A stretch of 64,000 nucleotides of DNA from Alphaproteobacteria bacterium MedPE-SWcel (GCA_001874255.1 MPDC01000001.1:1-64000), one strand, 5' to 3'. Shown: positions 34,163 to 43,707, counted from the first letter of the stretch. The notes: generated from the letters alone by a model not told the origin. A program made the numbers and translations.

Positions 34163-35050
34163 CTAATGTTTTTTCCGGGCGATCCAGTAGGCGTTGTTGT
34201 CTTTTCGCAGGTCCTCGTAGGATTTGATTCGCGCGGTCGCCTCCTTGCCGCCGAGGGTCACCAGGATGGCGAGCAAATTCTCGATCAGCGCCATGGCGCC
34301 GCTGTAGCAGCCGAAATGATGGGTCGAAATCACCGAGGCCACGAGGGTCTCGTCAGCGGTGAATTCTGACGAAATGACGTCACTGTCAGAGATCATGACC
34401 AGCCGCATGCCCTTTGAACGGGCGTATTTGCAGGCTTCGATCGTCTCGCGGGAATAGGGGGTAAAGGTGATGGCGATCATCACATCATCGGGCCCCGCAT
34501 CGTTCAGCTCGTCAATGGCGCTGTTCATGTGGCGTGGAATTAACTGCAACGATGGCAAGGCCATGCGGCCGACGTAGTGAAAATAGTAGGCCATTGCATA
34601 GCTGGCCCGGACGGCCGTCAGGTAGACGTTGCGCGCGCCCAGCAACATCGCGGCGACCCGTTCCATTTGCTCTGGCGTCTGATGCTCCAGCGACCGCTGC
34701 ACAATGGCGAGGGTATTGACCGCCGCATCGGCCTGACTGTCGCCGGTGGGGCCGGTCTGCCGCATCGTCTCCAGCCAGGCCGGGCGTTCGATGAGGGCGG
34801 TGGACGAAACCAGCGCGTGGCGGAAGGGTTTGCGCAGCTCCTCAAAGCTCTCGTATCCCATGCGTCTGGCCATGCGCACCAGGGTATATGTGCTCACTCC
34901 GCATTTCTGCGCAGTGACGCGGATGGGATCGAGTCCGAAGTCAGACGGGTGGTCGACGATGTATTTCGCAACCGCGCGCAGGCTTGGGGACAGATCGGCC
35001 AGACACTCCTTGAGTGCTGAAAGTGTTCGGGTTTTCAGTGTGGGGTCCAC
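34163..35050 (-). CDS. RpiR/MurR family regulator (HTH + SIS)
   Basis: 295 residues: an N-terminal HTH_6 domain (about 15-85; VTAQKCGVSTYTLVRMARRMGY) and a SIS sugar-phosphate-binding domain (about 130-265; VYLTAVRASYAMAYYFHYV, ITFTPYSRETIEACKYARSKG). In Rhodobacterales these regulators also occur beside amine catabolic genes. It is divergent from the demethylase-BKACE-aminotransferase genes and upstream of the TRAP genes, so it probably controls both. GTG start at 35050 with GAGAA ahead. Confidence 0.88.
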   Translation of the reverse strand: MDPTLKTRTLSALKECLADLSPSLRAVAKYIVDHPSDFGLDPIRVTAQKCGVSTYTLVRMARRMGYESFEELRKPFRHALVSSTALIERPAWLETMRQTGPTGDSQADAAVNTLAIVQRSLEHQTPEQMERVAAMLLGARNVYLTAVRASYAMAYYFHYVGRMALPSLQLIPRHMNSAIDELNDAGPDDVMIAITFTPYSRETIEACKYARSKGMRLVMISDSDVISSEFTADETLVASVISTHHFGCYSGAMALIENLLAILVTLGGKEATARIKSYEDLRKDNNAYWIARKKH

Positions 35051-35188
35051 GTTGATTCTCTACTCGTCACATTGATACACGGTCAAAACATACGTTATTT
35101 TTGGCGGACATTGACGGCCTTTGGTTTTCCGGCATTCCTTTTTCAGGAACTGTCACCGATCCGCAGCGGATCCATTCAGGAAAGTATC

Positions 35189-37579
35189 ATGCCCACACCC
35201 TTGCCTGCCCATGCCTGCGTCGTTGTGATCGGTGGCGGTATCATGGGGTGCTCGACCCTGTACCATCTGGCCAGGATGGGCGTCGGGGACGCAATTCTGC
35301 TGGAGCGCAATGCCCTGACCTCCGGCACCACCTGGCATTCCGCAGCTCAGGTCCGGGCGCTGCGCCACTCCCGGAACCTGACGCGGATGATCCAGTATTC
35401 GGTCGACCTCTATGCGGATCTGGAACGCGAGACGGGGCAGAGCGTCGGCTGGATCCAAAAAGGCTCCCTGTCGATTGCCACCACGCCCGACCGGCTGATC
35501 CACATTCGCCGACAGGAGGCTCTGGCCCATGCCTATGGCATCGAGGCAATGTCGGTTTCTGCGGCCGAAGCGAAAGAGCGCTGGCCCTTGATGCAGGCGG
35601 AGGATGTGCTGGGCGCGGTCTGGTCACCGCAGGATGGGCGGGTCAGCCCTTCGGATGTATGCGCGACCCTGGTGAAGGGCGCGAAATCGCGGGGCGCGCA
35701 GATCTTTGAACGCACCGGTGTCACCGGCATCCTGACCAGAGACGGGCGCATCACCGGCGTCGAGACCTCGCAAGGCACGGTGATGTGTGATGCAATCGCG
35801 CTGTGTGCCGGGCTGTGGTCGCGAGAGGCGGCTGCGATGGCGGGGGCAGACGCTCCGGTTCTGGCCTGCGAACATTTCTATCTGCTGACCAAGCCGGTTG
35901 AGGGCATCACCGGCAATATGCCGACCCTGTCGGATCACGACAGCCGCCTGTATATTCGCGACGACAGCGGTGGCCTGCTGGTCGGCTGTTTCGAACCCAT
36001 GGGAAAGCCGATCCGACCGGGCGTTTTGGATGAGACCTTCGAATTTGGCCTGCTGCCCGAGGATTGGGATCATTTCGAACCGATGATGGAACTGGCCCTG
36101 AACCGGCTTCCGGCGCTGGAGACGGCCGAGGTGAAGATGCTGCTGAACGGGCCCGAGAGCTTTACGCCCGACGGCACATTCATGCTGGGAGAGACCGCTG
36201 AAACCCGGGGGCTGTTTCTGGGATGCGGGATGAACTCCGTCGGGTTGGCCTCCGGGGGCGGGGCCGGGATGAACCTGGCGCATGCGATCATACATGGCCA
36301 CACGGCCTATGATCTGGGCGAGGCGGACGCCAAACGGTTCGCTCCCGTCTTCCGCTCTGTCGATCATCTGGTGGCGCGCGCGCCGGAAATTCTCGGGACG
36401 CATTACGATATCGCCTACCCGGGCAAGCAGCTTGCAACCGCGCGCAATCTGCGCCTGTTGCCGCTCCACGAGGCCTACCGGCAGGCGGGGGCCCATTTCG
36501 GCCAGGTCTACGGCTGGGAACGGCCGCTTTACTTCGGCAAGACGGCGGAGCCTGCGATGGGGTTCGGCAGGCCGGACTGGTTCGACATCGTAGCCGCCGA
36601 GGTCAAAGCCGCGCATGAAGCTGCCGCGATCTTTGATGCGTCTTCGTTTGGCAAGATCGATGTCACCGGCCCGGATGCCGAGGCCTTCTTGTTGTGGACC
36701 TGTGCGGGCTACATGGGGCGGCCGCCGGGGTCGGTCATCTATTCCGCAGTTCTGAACAGGCGCGGCACCTTTGAAAGCGACATCACCGCGCAGCGGATCG
36801 CGCCGGACCACTACCGCCTGTTTGTCGCCACGACTGCCATCAAGCGGGATCTGAGCTGGTTCAGACAGGCGGCGCAGGGGTTCGATGTTGACCTCGCCGA
36901 CAGCACGGAAGACTGGACCATCCTGAGCCTGATGGGCCCGGAGGCGGCGCGGATTGTCACCGCGCTGGGCGATGACCTGACGCATATCGGATATTTCAAA
37001 CAGGCCGAGACGGTTCTGGCCGGCTGCAAGGTCCGCGCGGCGCGCCTGTCCTATGTGGGCGAGCCCGGCTGGGAGATCAGCTGCGCGGTCGGGGACGCCC
37101 CCCGGCTCTATGCGGCGATGGTGGCGCTGGGCGCGCGTCCCGCGGGGCTATTTGCCCAGACGTCGATGCGGATCGAAAAAGGGTTCTGCGCCATGGGGCA
37201 TGAATTGGACAGCGACGTCAGCCCGATCGAAGCGGGGCTGGATTTCGCCACCCGCAAATCCGGCGGGTTCATTGGCGCAGAGGCATTGGCCGAGCGGCGC
37301 CGATCCGGCGCCAGCCTTGGGCTGGTTTCGCTGCTGGTTCAGGATGCCGCCGCGGTTCCTCTGGGCCACGAGCCGATCTATCACGCAGGCGATGTCGTCG
37401 GGCGAACCAGCTCCTGCGCCTTTGGGTACCGGCTGGGCAAACCTGTGGCTTTGGCGCATGTGGAAATCCCGCTCAGCCATGGCGCGCAGGTCGAGATCGA
37501 CATTGCCGGAGCGCGCGTCGCGGCCACGGTCACACAGGGTGCGCTGTTTGATCCCGACGGCACCCGGATGAAAGGCTGA
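35189..37579 (+). CDS. FAD/GcvT N-demethylase (dimethylglycine/sarcosine dehydrogenase family)
   Basis: 796 residues. The N-terminal DAO FAD domain has CVVVIGGGIMGCSTLYHLARMG at residue 10 and the typical TSGTTWHSAAQVR covalent-flavin region with its His. An FAO_M linker domain follows (about 380-430), then a GcvT domain (about 435-700; FDASSFGKIDVTGPDAEAFL) and GcvT_C (about 710-790). Enzymes of this architecture oxidatively demethylate an N-methyl amine and hand the carbon to THF. Dimethylglycine or sarcosine are the usual substrates, but the linked BKACE and aminotransferase suggest something else. ATG 35189 follows GGAAAG. It overlaps nothing; BKACE starts two bases after its stop. Confidence 0.88.
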   Translation: MPTPLPAHACVVVIGGGIMGCSTLYHLARMGVGDAILLERNALTSGTTWHSAAQVRALRHSRNLTRMIQYSVDLYADLERETGQSVGWIQKGSLSIATTPDRLIHIRRQEALAHAYGIEAMSVSAAEAKERWPLMQAEDVLGAVWSPQDGRVSPSDVCATLVKGAKSRGAQIFERTGVTGILTRDGRITGVETSQGTVMCDAIALCAGLWSREAAAMAGADAPVLACEHFYLLTKPVEGITGNMPTLSDHDSRLYIRDDSGGLLVGCFEPMGKPIRPGVLDETFEFGLLPEDWDHFEPMMELALNRLPALETAEVKMLLNGPESFTPDGTFMLGETAETRGLFLGCGMNSVGLASGGGAGMNLAHAIIHGHTAYDLGEADAKRFAPVFRSVDHLVARAPEILGTHYDIAYPGKQLATARNLRLLPLHEAYRQAGAHFGQVYGWERPLYFGKTAEPAMGFGRPDWFDIVAAEVKAAHEAAAIFDASSFGKIDVTGPDAEAFLLWTCAGYMGRPPGSVIYSAVLNRRGTFESDITAQRIAPDHYRLFVATTAIKRDLSWFRQAAQGFDVDLADSTEDWTILSLMGPEAARIVTALGDDLTHIGYFKQAETVLAGCKVRAARLSYVGEPGWEISCAVGDAPRLYAAMVALGARPAGLFAQTSMRIEKGFCAMGHELDSDVSPIEAGLDFATRKSGGFIGAEALAERRRSGASLGLVSLLVQDAAAVPLGHEPIYHAGDVVGRTSSCAFGYRLGKPVALAHVEIPLSHGAQVEIDIAGARVAATVTQGALFDPDGTRMKG

Positions 37580-37581
37580 TC

Positions 37582-37635
37582 ATGACTGACCCCTATATCA
37601 TGACTGACCCCCAAATCATGACTGACCCCTATATC
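37582..37635 (+). repeat. Three in-frame 18-bp repeats at the BKACE start
   Basis: Units atgactgacccctatatc at 37582, 37600 (two bases changed) and 37618 encode MTDPYI, MTDPQI, MTDPYI, giving four possible in-frame ATG starts including 37636. Confidence 0.95.
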
Positions 37636-38403
37636 ATGGTGGCGCCGACAGGGGCGCGCCGTCGCAAGTCCGATCATCCGGCGCTGCCTGTCACGATGGC
37701 CGAGATCATCGACACGGCCGCTGCCTGCCATGCGGCGGGGGCGGCGGGGCTGCATCTGCATGTCCGGGACGGGGAGGGCAGGCATTGCCTTGATGCGGGG
37801 CGCTATGCGGAAACCCTGTCGGAACTCCAGCTGCGGGTGCCGCAGATGCGCGCACAGATCACCACCGAGGCGGCGGGCCTCTTTGATGTTCCCGCGCAAT
37901 TGGCCTGCCTGAACGCGCTGCGCCCGGATTGGGCGTCGATTTCGGTCCGGGAAATCGCGCGGGATCCCGATCTGGCGGATCGTGTCTACGGTCTCTGCGC
38001 CGAGACCGGCACCGAGGTCCAGCATATCCTCTATGATGCCGAGGATGCCGCCTTGCTGCGCGCGTGGCAGGCGCGGGGGATCGTCCGGCAGGGGCAAAGC
38101 AGTGTTCTTTTCGTGCTCGGGCGCTACGCTGTGGGGCAGCAGTCCGAGCCGGGCCAGCTGACGCCCATGCTGTCGGCGCATCGGGGGGGCGGTCCGTGGA
38201 TGCTCTGTGCCTTCGGTCCGCAAGAACACGCTTGCCTTCAGGCCGCCGCAGCGCGTGGCGGCGATCTGCGGGTCGGATTTGAAAACAGCCTTTTTGCCGC
38301 CGACGGTGTGATGCACGCCGACAATGCCGCGTCGGTCCGCACCCTGATCGCCGAAATCGACCCGATTGACCCGATTGACCCGATTGAAAGGACGTCGCCA
38401 TGA
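37582..38403 (+). CDS. BKACE family beta-keto acid cleavage enzyme
   Basis: 273 residues, DUF849/BKACE (3-keto-5-aminohexanoate cleavage family). Zn ligands HLHVRD at about residue 54 and the Glu in RVGFENSL near 230. At the position after that Glu, where Kce and the second BKACE of this window have Asp (LEDN), this protein has Asn. BKACEs exchange acetyl-CoA with a beta-keto acid, giving acetoacetate and a new acyl-CoA. The true family start is probably MVAPTGARR (37636); three 6-residue repeats precede it, and IDPIDPIDPI occurs at the C-terminus. AAAGG fits the 37582 start. ATGA overlap with the aminotransferase. Confidence 0.85.
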   Translation: MTDPYIMTDPQIMTDPYIMVAPTGARRRKSDHPALPVTMAEIIDTAAACHAAGAAGLHLHVRDGEGRHCLDAGRYAETLSELQLRVPQMRAQITTEAAGLFDVPAQLACLNALRPDWASISVREIARDPDLADRVYGLCAETGTEVQHILYDAEDAALLRAWQARGIVRQGQSSVLFVLGRYAVGQQSEPGQLTPMLSAHRGGGPWMLCAFGPQEHACLQAAAARGGDLRVGFENSLFAADGVMHADNAASVRTLIAEIDPIDPIDPIERTSP

Positions 38404-39737
38404 GCCATGTATTCCCCCGCCATTGCCACATGCCGCTGCCGATGGCGGCGACCGGAGACGGCTGTTTTCTGATCGATGCCACCGGCAAGCGGTATTTCGA
38501 CGGCTCCGGCGGTGCGGCGGTGTCCTGTCTGGGGCACTCCAACACGCGTGTGACGCAAGCGATCAAGGATCAGGTCGACAGGCTCGCCTTTGCGCATACG
38601 GGATTTTTCACATCGGAACCCGCCGAGGCGCTCGCGGATCTTCTGGTGGCGCATGCGCCGGGGGATCTGGACCGCGTCTATTTCGTCTCCGGTGGCTCCG
38701 AGGCCGTGGAAAGCGCCATCAAGCTCGCGCGTCAGTACCATCTGGAGCGGGGCGAGCCGCAGCGGCGCCATCTGATTGCCCGCCGCCAAAGCTATCACGG
38801 CAACACGCTGGGCGCCCTCGCCGCAGGCGGCAATGCGTGGCGGCGGCACCAGTTTGCGCCGCTTCTGACCGATGTCAGCCATATTGCGCCCTGCTATGAC
38901 TATGCGGACCGCAATGGGAATGAGACGCCGCATGCATATGGGCAGCGTGTGGCGCAGGAACTGGAGGATGAAATCCTGCGGCTTGGCCCCGACAGCGTGA
39001 TGGCCTTCATGGCTGAACCCGTTGTCGGCGCAACGCTCGGCGCGGTTCCGGCGGTCGAGGGCTATTTCTCCCGTATCCGCGAGATCTGTGACGCCTATGG
39101 TGTCTTGCTGATCCTCGATGAGGTCATGTGTGGCATGGGCCGCACCGGTCACCTGTTTGCCTGCGAGGCCGAGGGGGTCGCGCCTGATATCCTCTGCATC
39201 GCCAAGGGGCTTGGCGCAGGCTATCAGCCGATCGGGGCGATGCTGTGCAGCCGGCAGATCTATGACGCCATCGCGGATGGCAGCGGCTTTTTTCAACACG
39301 GCCACACCTATCTGGGCCATCCCGTGGCGGCCGCTGCGGGACTTGCGGTGGTGCGAGAGCTTCTGGATCGCGATCTGGTGGCACAGGTGCGCCAGCGCGG
39401 CGCGTATTTCGAACAGCAGCTGCGGCATCGATTTGAGCAAAACCCAAACGTAGGTGACATCCGGGGACGTGGCCTGTTCTGGGGCATCGAGTTCGTTGCG
39501 GACCGGGGCACCAAGACGCCCTTTGAGCCCTCGGCCCGGCTCGCAGCCCGGCTCAAATCAGCCGCCGTGGAGGAAGGGCTGATCTGCTATCCGATGCCCG
39601 GGACACGGGATGGCAAACATGGGGACCATGTGCTTTTGGCGCCCCCCTTTGTCGCCACCGAAGCGGAGCTGGACTTTGCGCTGGAGGCCCTGGACCGGGC
39701 GGTGGACAGGACATTGTCCGCCGTGGCTGCGGGCTGA
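38400..39737 (+). CDS. Class III PLP-dependent aminotransferase
   Basis: 445 residues of the class III (omega) aminotransferase family: GGSEAVESAIKLARQYH, SYHGNTLGALAAGG, LLILDEVMCGMGRTG, and the PLP-binding Lys in CIAKGLGAGYQPIGAML. Such enzymes deaminate omega- or beta-amino groups using pyruvate or 2-oxoglutarate. It is coupled by ATGA overlap to BKACE, which needs a beta-keto acid. An aminotransferase acting on a beta-amino acid would supply that; inferred. Confidence 0.9.
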   Translation: MSHVFPRHCHMPLPMAATGDGCFLIDATGKRYFDGSGGAAVSCLGHSNTRVTQAIKDQVDRLAFAHTGFFTSEPAEALADLLVAHAPGDLDRVYFVSGGSEAVESAIKLARQYHLERGEPQRRHLIARRQSYHGNTLGALAAGGNAWRRHQFAPLLTDVSHIAPCYDYADRNGNETPHAYGQRVAQELEDEILRLGPDSVMAFMAEPVVGATLGAVPAVEGYFSRIREICDAYGVLLILDEVMCGMGRTGHLFACEAEGVAPDILCIAKGLGAGYQPIGAMLCSRQIYDAIADGSGFFQHGHTYLGHPVAAAAGLAVVRELLDRDLVAQVRQRGAYFEQQLRHRFEQNPNVGDIRGRGLFWGIEFVADRGTKTPFEPSARLAARLKSAAVEEGLICYPMPGTRDGKHGDHVLLAPPFVATEAELDFALEALDRAVDRTLSAVAAG

Positions 39738-39837
39738 CGCAAAGTCCCCGCTGCCGCGCGTTCCGCGACAGTCAGCCCTGTCGGGAGCGCGGATTTGAGG
39801 CGTGGGCGGCGTCTGGTCCCGCCCGCCGCCAATGGCT

Positions 39838-40173
39838 CTAGTCGGCTCTGACCAGCAGCACCACGCCAGCGGGATCCGACGTCCAGTGGCCGTTGACATC
39901 GCCGAGCGGTTCCAGGGCGTCACGCTCGGGGCTCCGGAGCTGGTCGAGGGCACGGTCAGGGTCGTCGGTGATCAACTCCAGCCAGACATCGACCTGGCTT
40001 TGGGCGGGGACGCAGTCGATCCATAACGTCATGTTGCCAAAGGCAAATGATGTGCTGTGGTCATATTCCTTGCGCACCGGCAGACCCACGCGATCGCGGT
40101 AGAACGCGACGGTGTCTGCCCATTTGTACTGCGGGACTTTGAGTGCAATGTTGGTTCCGGCTTGAATCTCCAT
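39838..40173 (-). CDS. VOC (glyoxalase/bleomycin-resistance) family protein
   Basis: 111 residues: one betaalphabetabetabeta module pair (NIALKVPQYKWADTVAFYRDRVGLPV; WTSDPAGVVLLVRAD). The start at 40173 has GGAGG close by; the longer frame lacks one. Small stand-alone VOC proteins bind a metal as dimers; substrate unknown. Converges on the aminotransferase gene. Confidence 0.8.
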   Translation of the reverse strand: MEIQAGTNIALKVPQYKWADTVAFYRDRVGLPVRKEYDHSTSFAFGNMTLWIDCVPAQSQVDVWLELITDDPDRALDQLRSPERDALEPLGDVNGHWTSDPAGVVLLVRAD

Positions 40174-40565
40174 GGGGCCTCCGGGGGATATCGAGGGTGG
40201 GCGCCCTGTCCGCTCGCACGAGGGACCATCTGCAGGCGCTCCTGTCAGAGTGCCGACTAACGGTGCGGAAGACAACTTCCAGTCTCGGCAGTCTTTGCGT
40301 CTTGCGACCGACGGGTTTTGCCGAGGGTGACGCTACGTCTGCCATGCCTCCTGCCGGAGGGCGGACTACTTCTATCTGGTGGCACAGATCGTGAGCCCCG
40401 CAGCGATTTTGACGGCCAGTCCTGAAGGCCAGTCCTGAAGGCCGGTCCTCAGAGGTGAGAAAGATTTGCACGGATGACAGCCTTGTGATTTTATCGCAAA
40501 AAGAGGCGATTGCGGGGCAGGGTCGCCACTCACCAAAGCCCTTTGAATGCGAAGGTTGAACTCGT
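40174..40565. other. Gap before the heme oxygenase gene, with repeats
   Basis: Contains promoters for the VOC gene and for bphO. A 13-bp tandem repeat (ggccagtcctgaa) occurs at 40414, 40427 and, partly, 40440. No gene seen. Confidence 0.55.
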
Positions 40566-41126
40566 TTGAGCACACACGAAAACCTGAGGCTGATGCTGCG
40601 GCATGGTCTTCGGACGGCGCATGATGCATTGGATGCATCAGTGTCGCGATTTGATTTGACCGATATTGACGGCACGATTGCGTTTTTGCGCCTGCAGGAA
40701 GCGGCACTGGCCCGCTGCCCCATATCAGAGGCCAGCACCGCCACCGCTGCGGCCATCGCCGATCTGACAGCGCGCGCGCGGGCGGATCTGCATCGGCGTG
40801 GCGTCTCCTGTCTGCGGATGGACACCCCCGATCTGTCCCGGCTGCATCCGCTGGCTCTCGATTATGTCATCGGGGGGTCGCGCCTCGGGGCGGAGGTTCT
40901 GCAGCGCCGTTGGGCCGACGGTCCTGCCGCGGAGCTTGGGATTGGCGACGGCTATATGTCGGCGCCGCGCTACATTGAGATCTGGAGAGACTTCTGTGCC
41001 AGTGCCGCGGAGATCCCGGGTGACACAGCGCTTGGACACCGTATCTGCGGCAATGTATCCGAGCTTTTCGCTCTGTTCGAAACAGCCGCCGACCGCAGCT
41101 TTGAGGAGACGCAGGCATATGTCTGA
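40566..41126 (+). CDS. bphO: Biliverdin-producing heme oxygenase
   Basis: 186 residues of the bacterial heme oxygenase family: LRHGLRTAHDALDASVSRFDL near the start with the probable proximal His, and LDYVIGGSRLGAEVLQRRW (the distal-helix Gly-rich part). It cleaves heme to biliverdin, the chromophore of the downstream phytochrome. The frame opens at TTG 40566 (GAAGG upstream); ATG 40593 would cut the first helix. It overlaps bphP by 8 bases. Confidence 0.88.
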   Translation: MSTHENLRLMLRHGLRTAHDALDASVSRFDLTDIDGTIAFLRLQEAALARCPISEASTATAAAIADLTARARADLHRRGVSCLRMDTPDLSRLHPLALDYVIGGSRLGAEVLQRRWADGPAAELGIGDGYMSAPRYIEIWRDFCASAAEIPGDTALGHRICGNVSELFALFETAADRSFEETQAYV

Positions 41127-43707
41127 TCCCGATACACAGTATGATATGACGGCCGTGGACCTGAGCAATTGCGATCGCGAACCGATCCATATTCTGGGGC
41201 ATACGCAGTCCTTCGGCTGCCTCCTCGCGATGTCGTCGGATTGGCTGATCGCCCATGCCTCGGTCAATTGTCACGACCTGTTGGGCCTGGCTGCTGACGA
41301 TCTGATCGGACAGCCTTTCCTGGACTATTTCAGTCAGGAGTTCACCCATTTGCTGCGGACGCAAGTGCAGTCGCTGGCAAATCTGAAGGGCGCGGCCCGC
41401 ATGTTCCGGATCGATGTGTTCGGGGATGGGCGTCTCTTTGACATTTCTGTTCATCGCGCCGACCGGACCTTTGTCTGCGAGTTCGAACCGCGCGAAACCG
41501 CTGTGCCCAACCGGGACGACACGGCCCTGGTTCAGGCCCTCATCGCGCGGGTGCAGCGGCACAATGATCTGGAGCAGGCCACCCAGGAAGCCGCGCGCGG
41601 GTTGCAGGTGCTGCTGGGGATGGACCGGGTCATGGTCTATCGCTTTGAGGAGGATGGCACCGGCACGGTCATAGCGGAATCCCTGCGCGGCGCAGGTGAC
41701 AGCTACCTCGGCCTGCGCTATCCGGCCAGCGACATTCCGAAACAGGCGCGCGCCCTCTACAAACGGAGCCTCCTGCGGATCATTCCCGATGTGGAGGCGC
41801 CAACCCATCCGATCATTCCGGCGCAGAGCCCGACGGGGCAGCCATTGGATCTGTCGCTGGCCATCACCCGCGCGGTGTCGCCAATCCATCTGGAATATCT
41901 GCGAAACATGGGCGTCGGGGCGTCGATGTCGGTGTCGATCCTGCGGCGGGGCGAGCTGTGGGGGCTGTTTGCCTGTCATCACAACAGCGCCTATCACGTG
42001 GATTACGAGCGTCGCAGCGCCATCGAACTGTTCGTGCAGATGTTCAACTACGAACTGGCGCATCTGGAAACCGCACGCGAGTTGGAGGATCTCGACAGAG
42101 CCAGAGACCTCCATGACACGCTGATGACGCAGGTGTCGGGCAGTGACACCCTGATGGATGTCTTCCAGTCCCTGGCCAATGAAATCGCCGCCGTCATCCC
42201 GCATGACGGGCTGGTGGTCTATGTCGACGGGATGTTCAGGGCGATCGGCGCCACCCCGACAGAGGATGAGTTTCTCGGCCTCGCGCGGTTTCTCAACACC
42301 ACCCGGACGTCAGAGATCTACGCCTCGCACCAGATCGGGGCGCGGTACGACAGGGCCGATCAGTTTGCGGACCGCGCGGCCGGAGTGCTCGCCCTGCCGA
42401 TCTCGCGCAAGCCTCGGGACTATTTGGTGTTGTTCCGCCGGGAGCTGGTTCATTCCGTCAGATGGGCGGGCAATCCCGACAAGCCGGTGATCGCGGGCCC
42501 CAATGGCCCCCGCTTGACGCCGCGCAAGAGCTTTGAGGCCTGGCAGGACGTGGTGCGCGGTCAGTGCGCGCCCTGGCGATCCGGCGAACAACGCGCCGCC
42601 GAGGCGCTGCGCATCACCCTGCTGGAGGTGGTGCTGAAGCTCTCGGACGAGGCCAACGCCTCGCGCAAACGCGCCGAAGAGCAGCAGGAGCTGTTGATCG
42701 CCGAGCTGAACCACAGGGTGCGCAATATCCTCAACCTGATCCGGGGGTTGATTTCCCAGGGACGCGGCGATGCGGTCACCATCGAGGAATACAGCGATGT
42801 GCTCGACAAGCGGATCCACTCGCTCGCCCGCGCCCATGACCAGCTGACCGAGGAGAACTGGGGATGGATCTCGCTGCGCGCGCTGATTGGCACCGAGGTG
42901 GATGCATTTCTCTCGGATGACAGAGAGCGGGTGGCGATTTCCGGCGATGACATTGCCTTGTCGCCCACCGCCTTCACGTCGATGGCGCTGGTCATGCATG
43001 AGCTGGTCACCAACTCCGTGAAATACGGAGCCCTGAGCGACACCGGCGGGCGGGTCACGCTTGATGTGACGTTGAATGCCGACGGGACCGCATCGCTCGA
43101 CTGGACAGAGCAGGGCGGCCCGGTGGTGCAGCCGCCCACCCGCAAAGGGTTCGGGACCACGATCATCGAACGCTCGGTTCCCTTCGAGCTGAAGGGCAGC
43201 GCGGAATTGCGGTTCCGCCCCAGTGGGATCGAAGCGGCGTTTGTGCTGCCGACGCTCCACGTTCGCAAGATGACCCGCGCCATTGCGCAGGCCGCGCAGG
43301 ACGCGGCAGATGTGGCCGAGGCCGCGCGTGTGGCGACCACCGATATCACGCTGAGCGGTGAGGCTCTGGTCGTGGAGGACAATATGATCATCGCGATGGA
43401 TGCGGCCGACATGCTGACCGAGCTGGGGGCCGAACAGGTCCATACGGCGGGCGATGTGGCCACTGCGCTCGGGCTGCTGGACGGTCGCCAGATCAGCTTT
43501 GCCTTGCTGGATGTCAACCTCGGCGCAGAGGTCTCCCTGAAGGTGGCAGAAGCCTGCGCCGCGCTGAACATTCCGGCCATTCTCGCCACCGGCTATGGCG
43601 GCGAAGGCGACGCGGTGTCCGACTATCCGCAAAAGGTCGTGCTGCGCAAACCCTACACCTTCGAACATGTTCAGAAAGGTCTGTCTGACCTGTTTGCCGG
43701 TCTTTGA
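41119..43707 (+). CDS. bphP: Bacteriophytochrome, HWE histidine kinase with receiver domain
   Basis: 862 residues. The photosensory PAS-GAF-PHY module: Cys18 in LSNCDREPIHILGHTQSFG is the biliverdin attachment site, and LRYPASDIPKQARALY carries the PASDIP motif of the GAF chromophore pocket. An HWE-type kinase follows (about 515-730; phospho-His near 532 in ELNHRVRNIL; HELVTNSVKYGAL and GFGTTIIERSVPFEL). A receiver ends the protein, with Asp near 798 (FALLDVNLG). It should sense red/far-red light and relay phosphate to its own receiver and perhaps onward. Overlap with bphO ties chromophore and apoprotein synthesis. ATG 41119; longer frames run through bphO. Confidence 0.93.
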   Translation: MSDPDTQYDMTAVDLSNCDREPIHILGHTQSFGCLLAMSSDWLIAHASVNCHDLLGLAADDLIGQPFLDYFSQEFTHLLRTQVQSLANLKGAARMFRIDVFGDGRLFDISVHRADRTFVCEFEPRETAVPNRDDTALVQALIARVQRHNDLEQATQEAARGLQVLLGMDRVMVYRFEEDGTGTVIAESLRGAGDSYLGLRYPASDIPKQARALYKRSLLRIIPDVEAPTHPIIPAQSPTGQPLDLSLAITRAVSPIHLEYLRNMGVGASMSVSILRRGELWGLFACHHNSAYHVDYERRSAIELFVQMFNYELAHLETARELEDLDRARDLHDTLMTQVSGSDTLMDVFQSLANEIAAVIPHDGLVVYVDGMFRAIGATPTEDEFLGLARFLNTTRTSEIYASHQIGARYDRADQFADRAAGVLALPISRKPRDYLVLFRRELVHSVRWAGNPDKPVIAGPNGPRLTPRKSFEAWQDVVRGQCAPWRSGEQRAAEALRITLLEVVLKLSDEANASRKRAEEQQELLIAELNHRVRNILNLIRGLISQGRGDAVTIEEYSDVLDKRIHSLARAHDQLTEENWGWISLRALIGTEVDAFLSDDRERVAISGDDIALSPTAFTSMALVMHELVTNSVKYGALSDTGGRVTLDVTLNADGTASLDWTEQGGPVVQPPTRKGFGTTIIERSVPFELKGSAELRFRPSGIEAAFVLPTLHVRKMTRAIAQAAQDAADVAEAARVATTDITLSGEALVVEDNMIIAMDAADMLTELGAEQVHTAGDVATALGLLDGRQISFALLDVNLGAEVSLKVAEACAALNIPAILATGYGGEGDAVSDYPQKVVLRKPYTFEHVQKGLSDLFAGL

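Noticed and set aside
35189-38403. Carnitine degradation through dehydrocarnitine cleavage (BKACE) and dimethylglycine dehydrogenase
   Set aside because: No carnitine dehydrogenase or betaine demethylase is present, and an aminotransferase has no role in that route.
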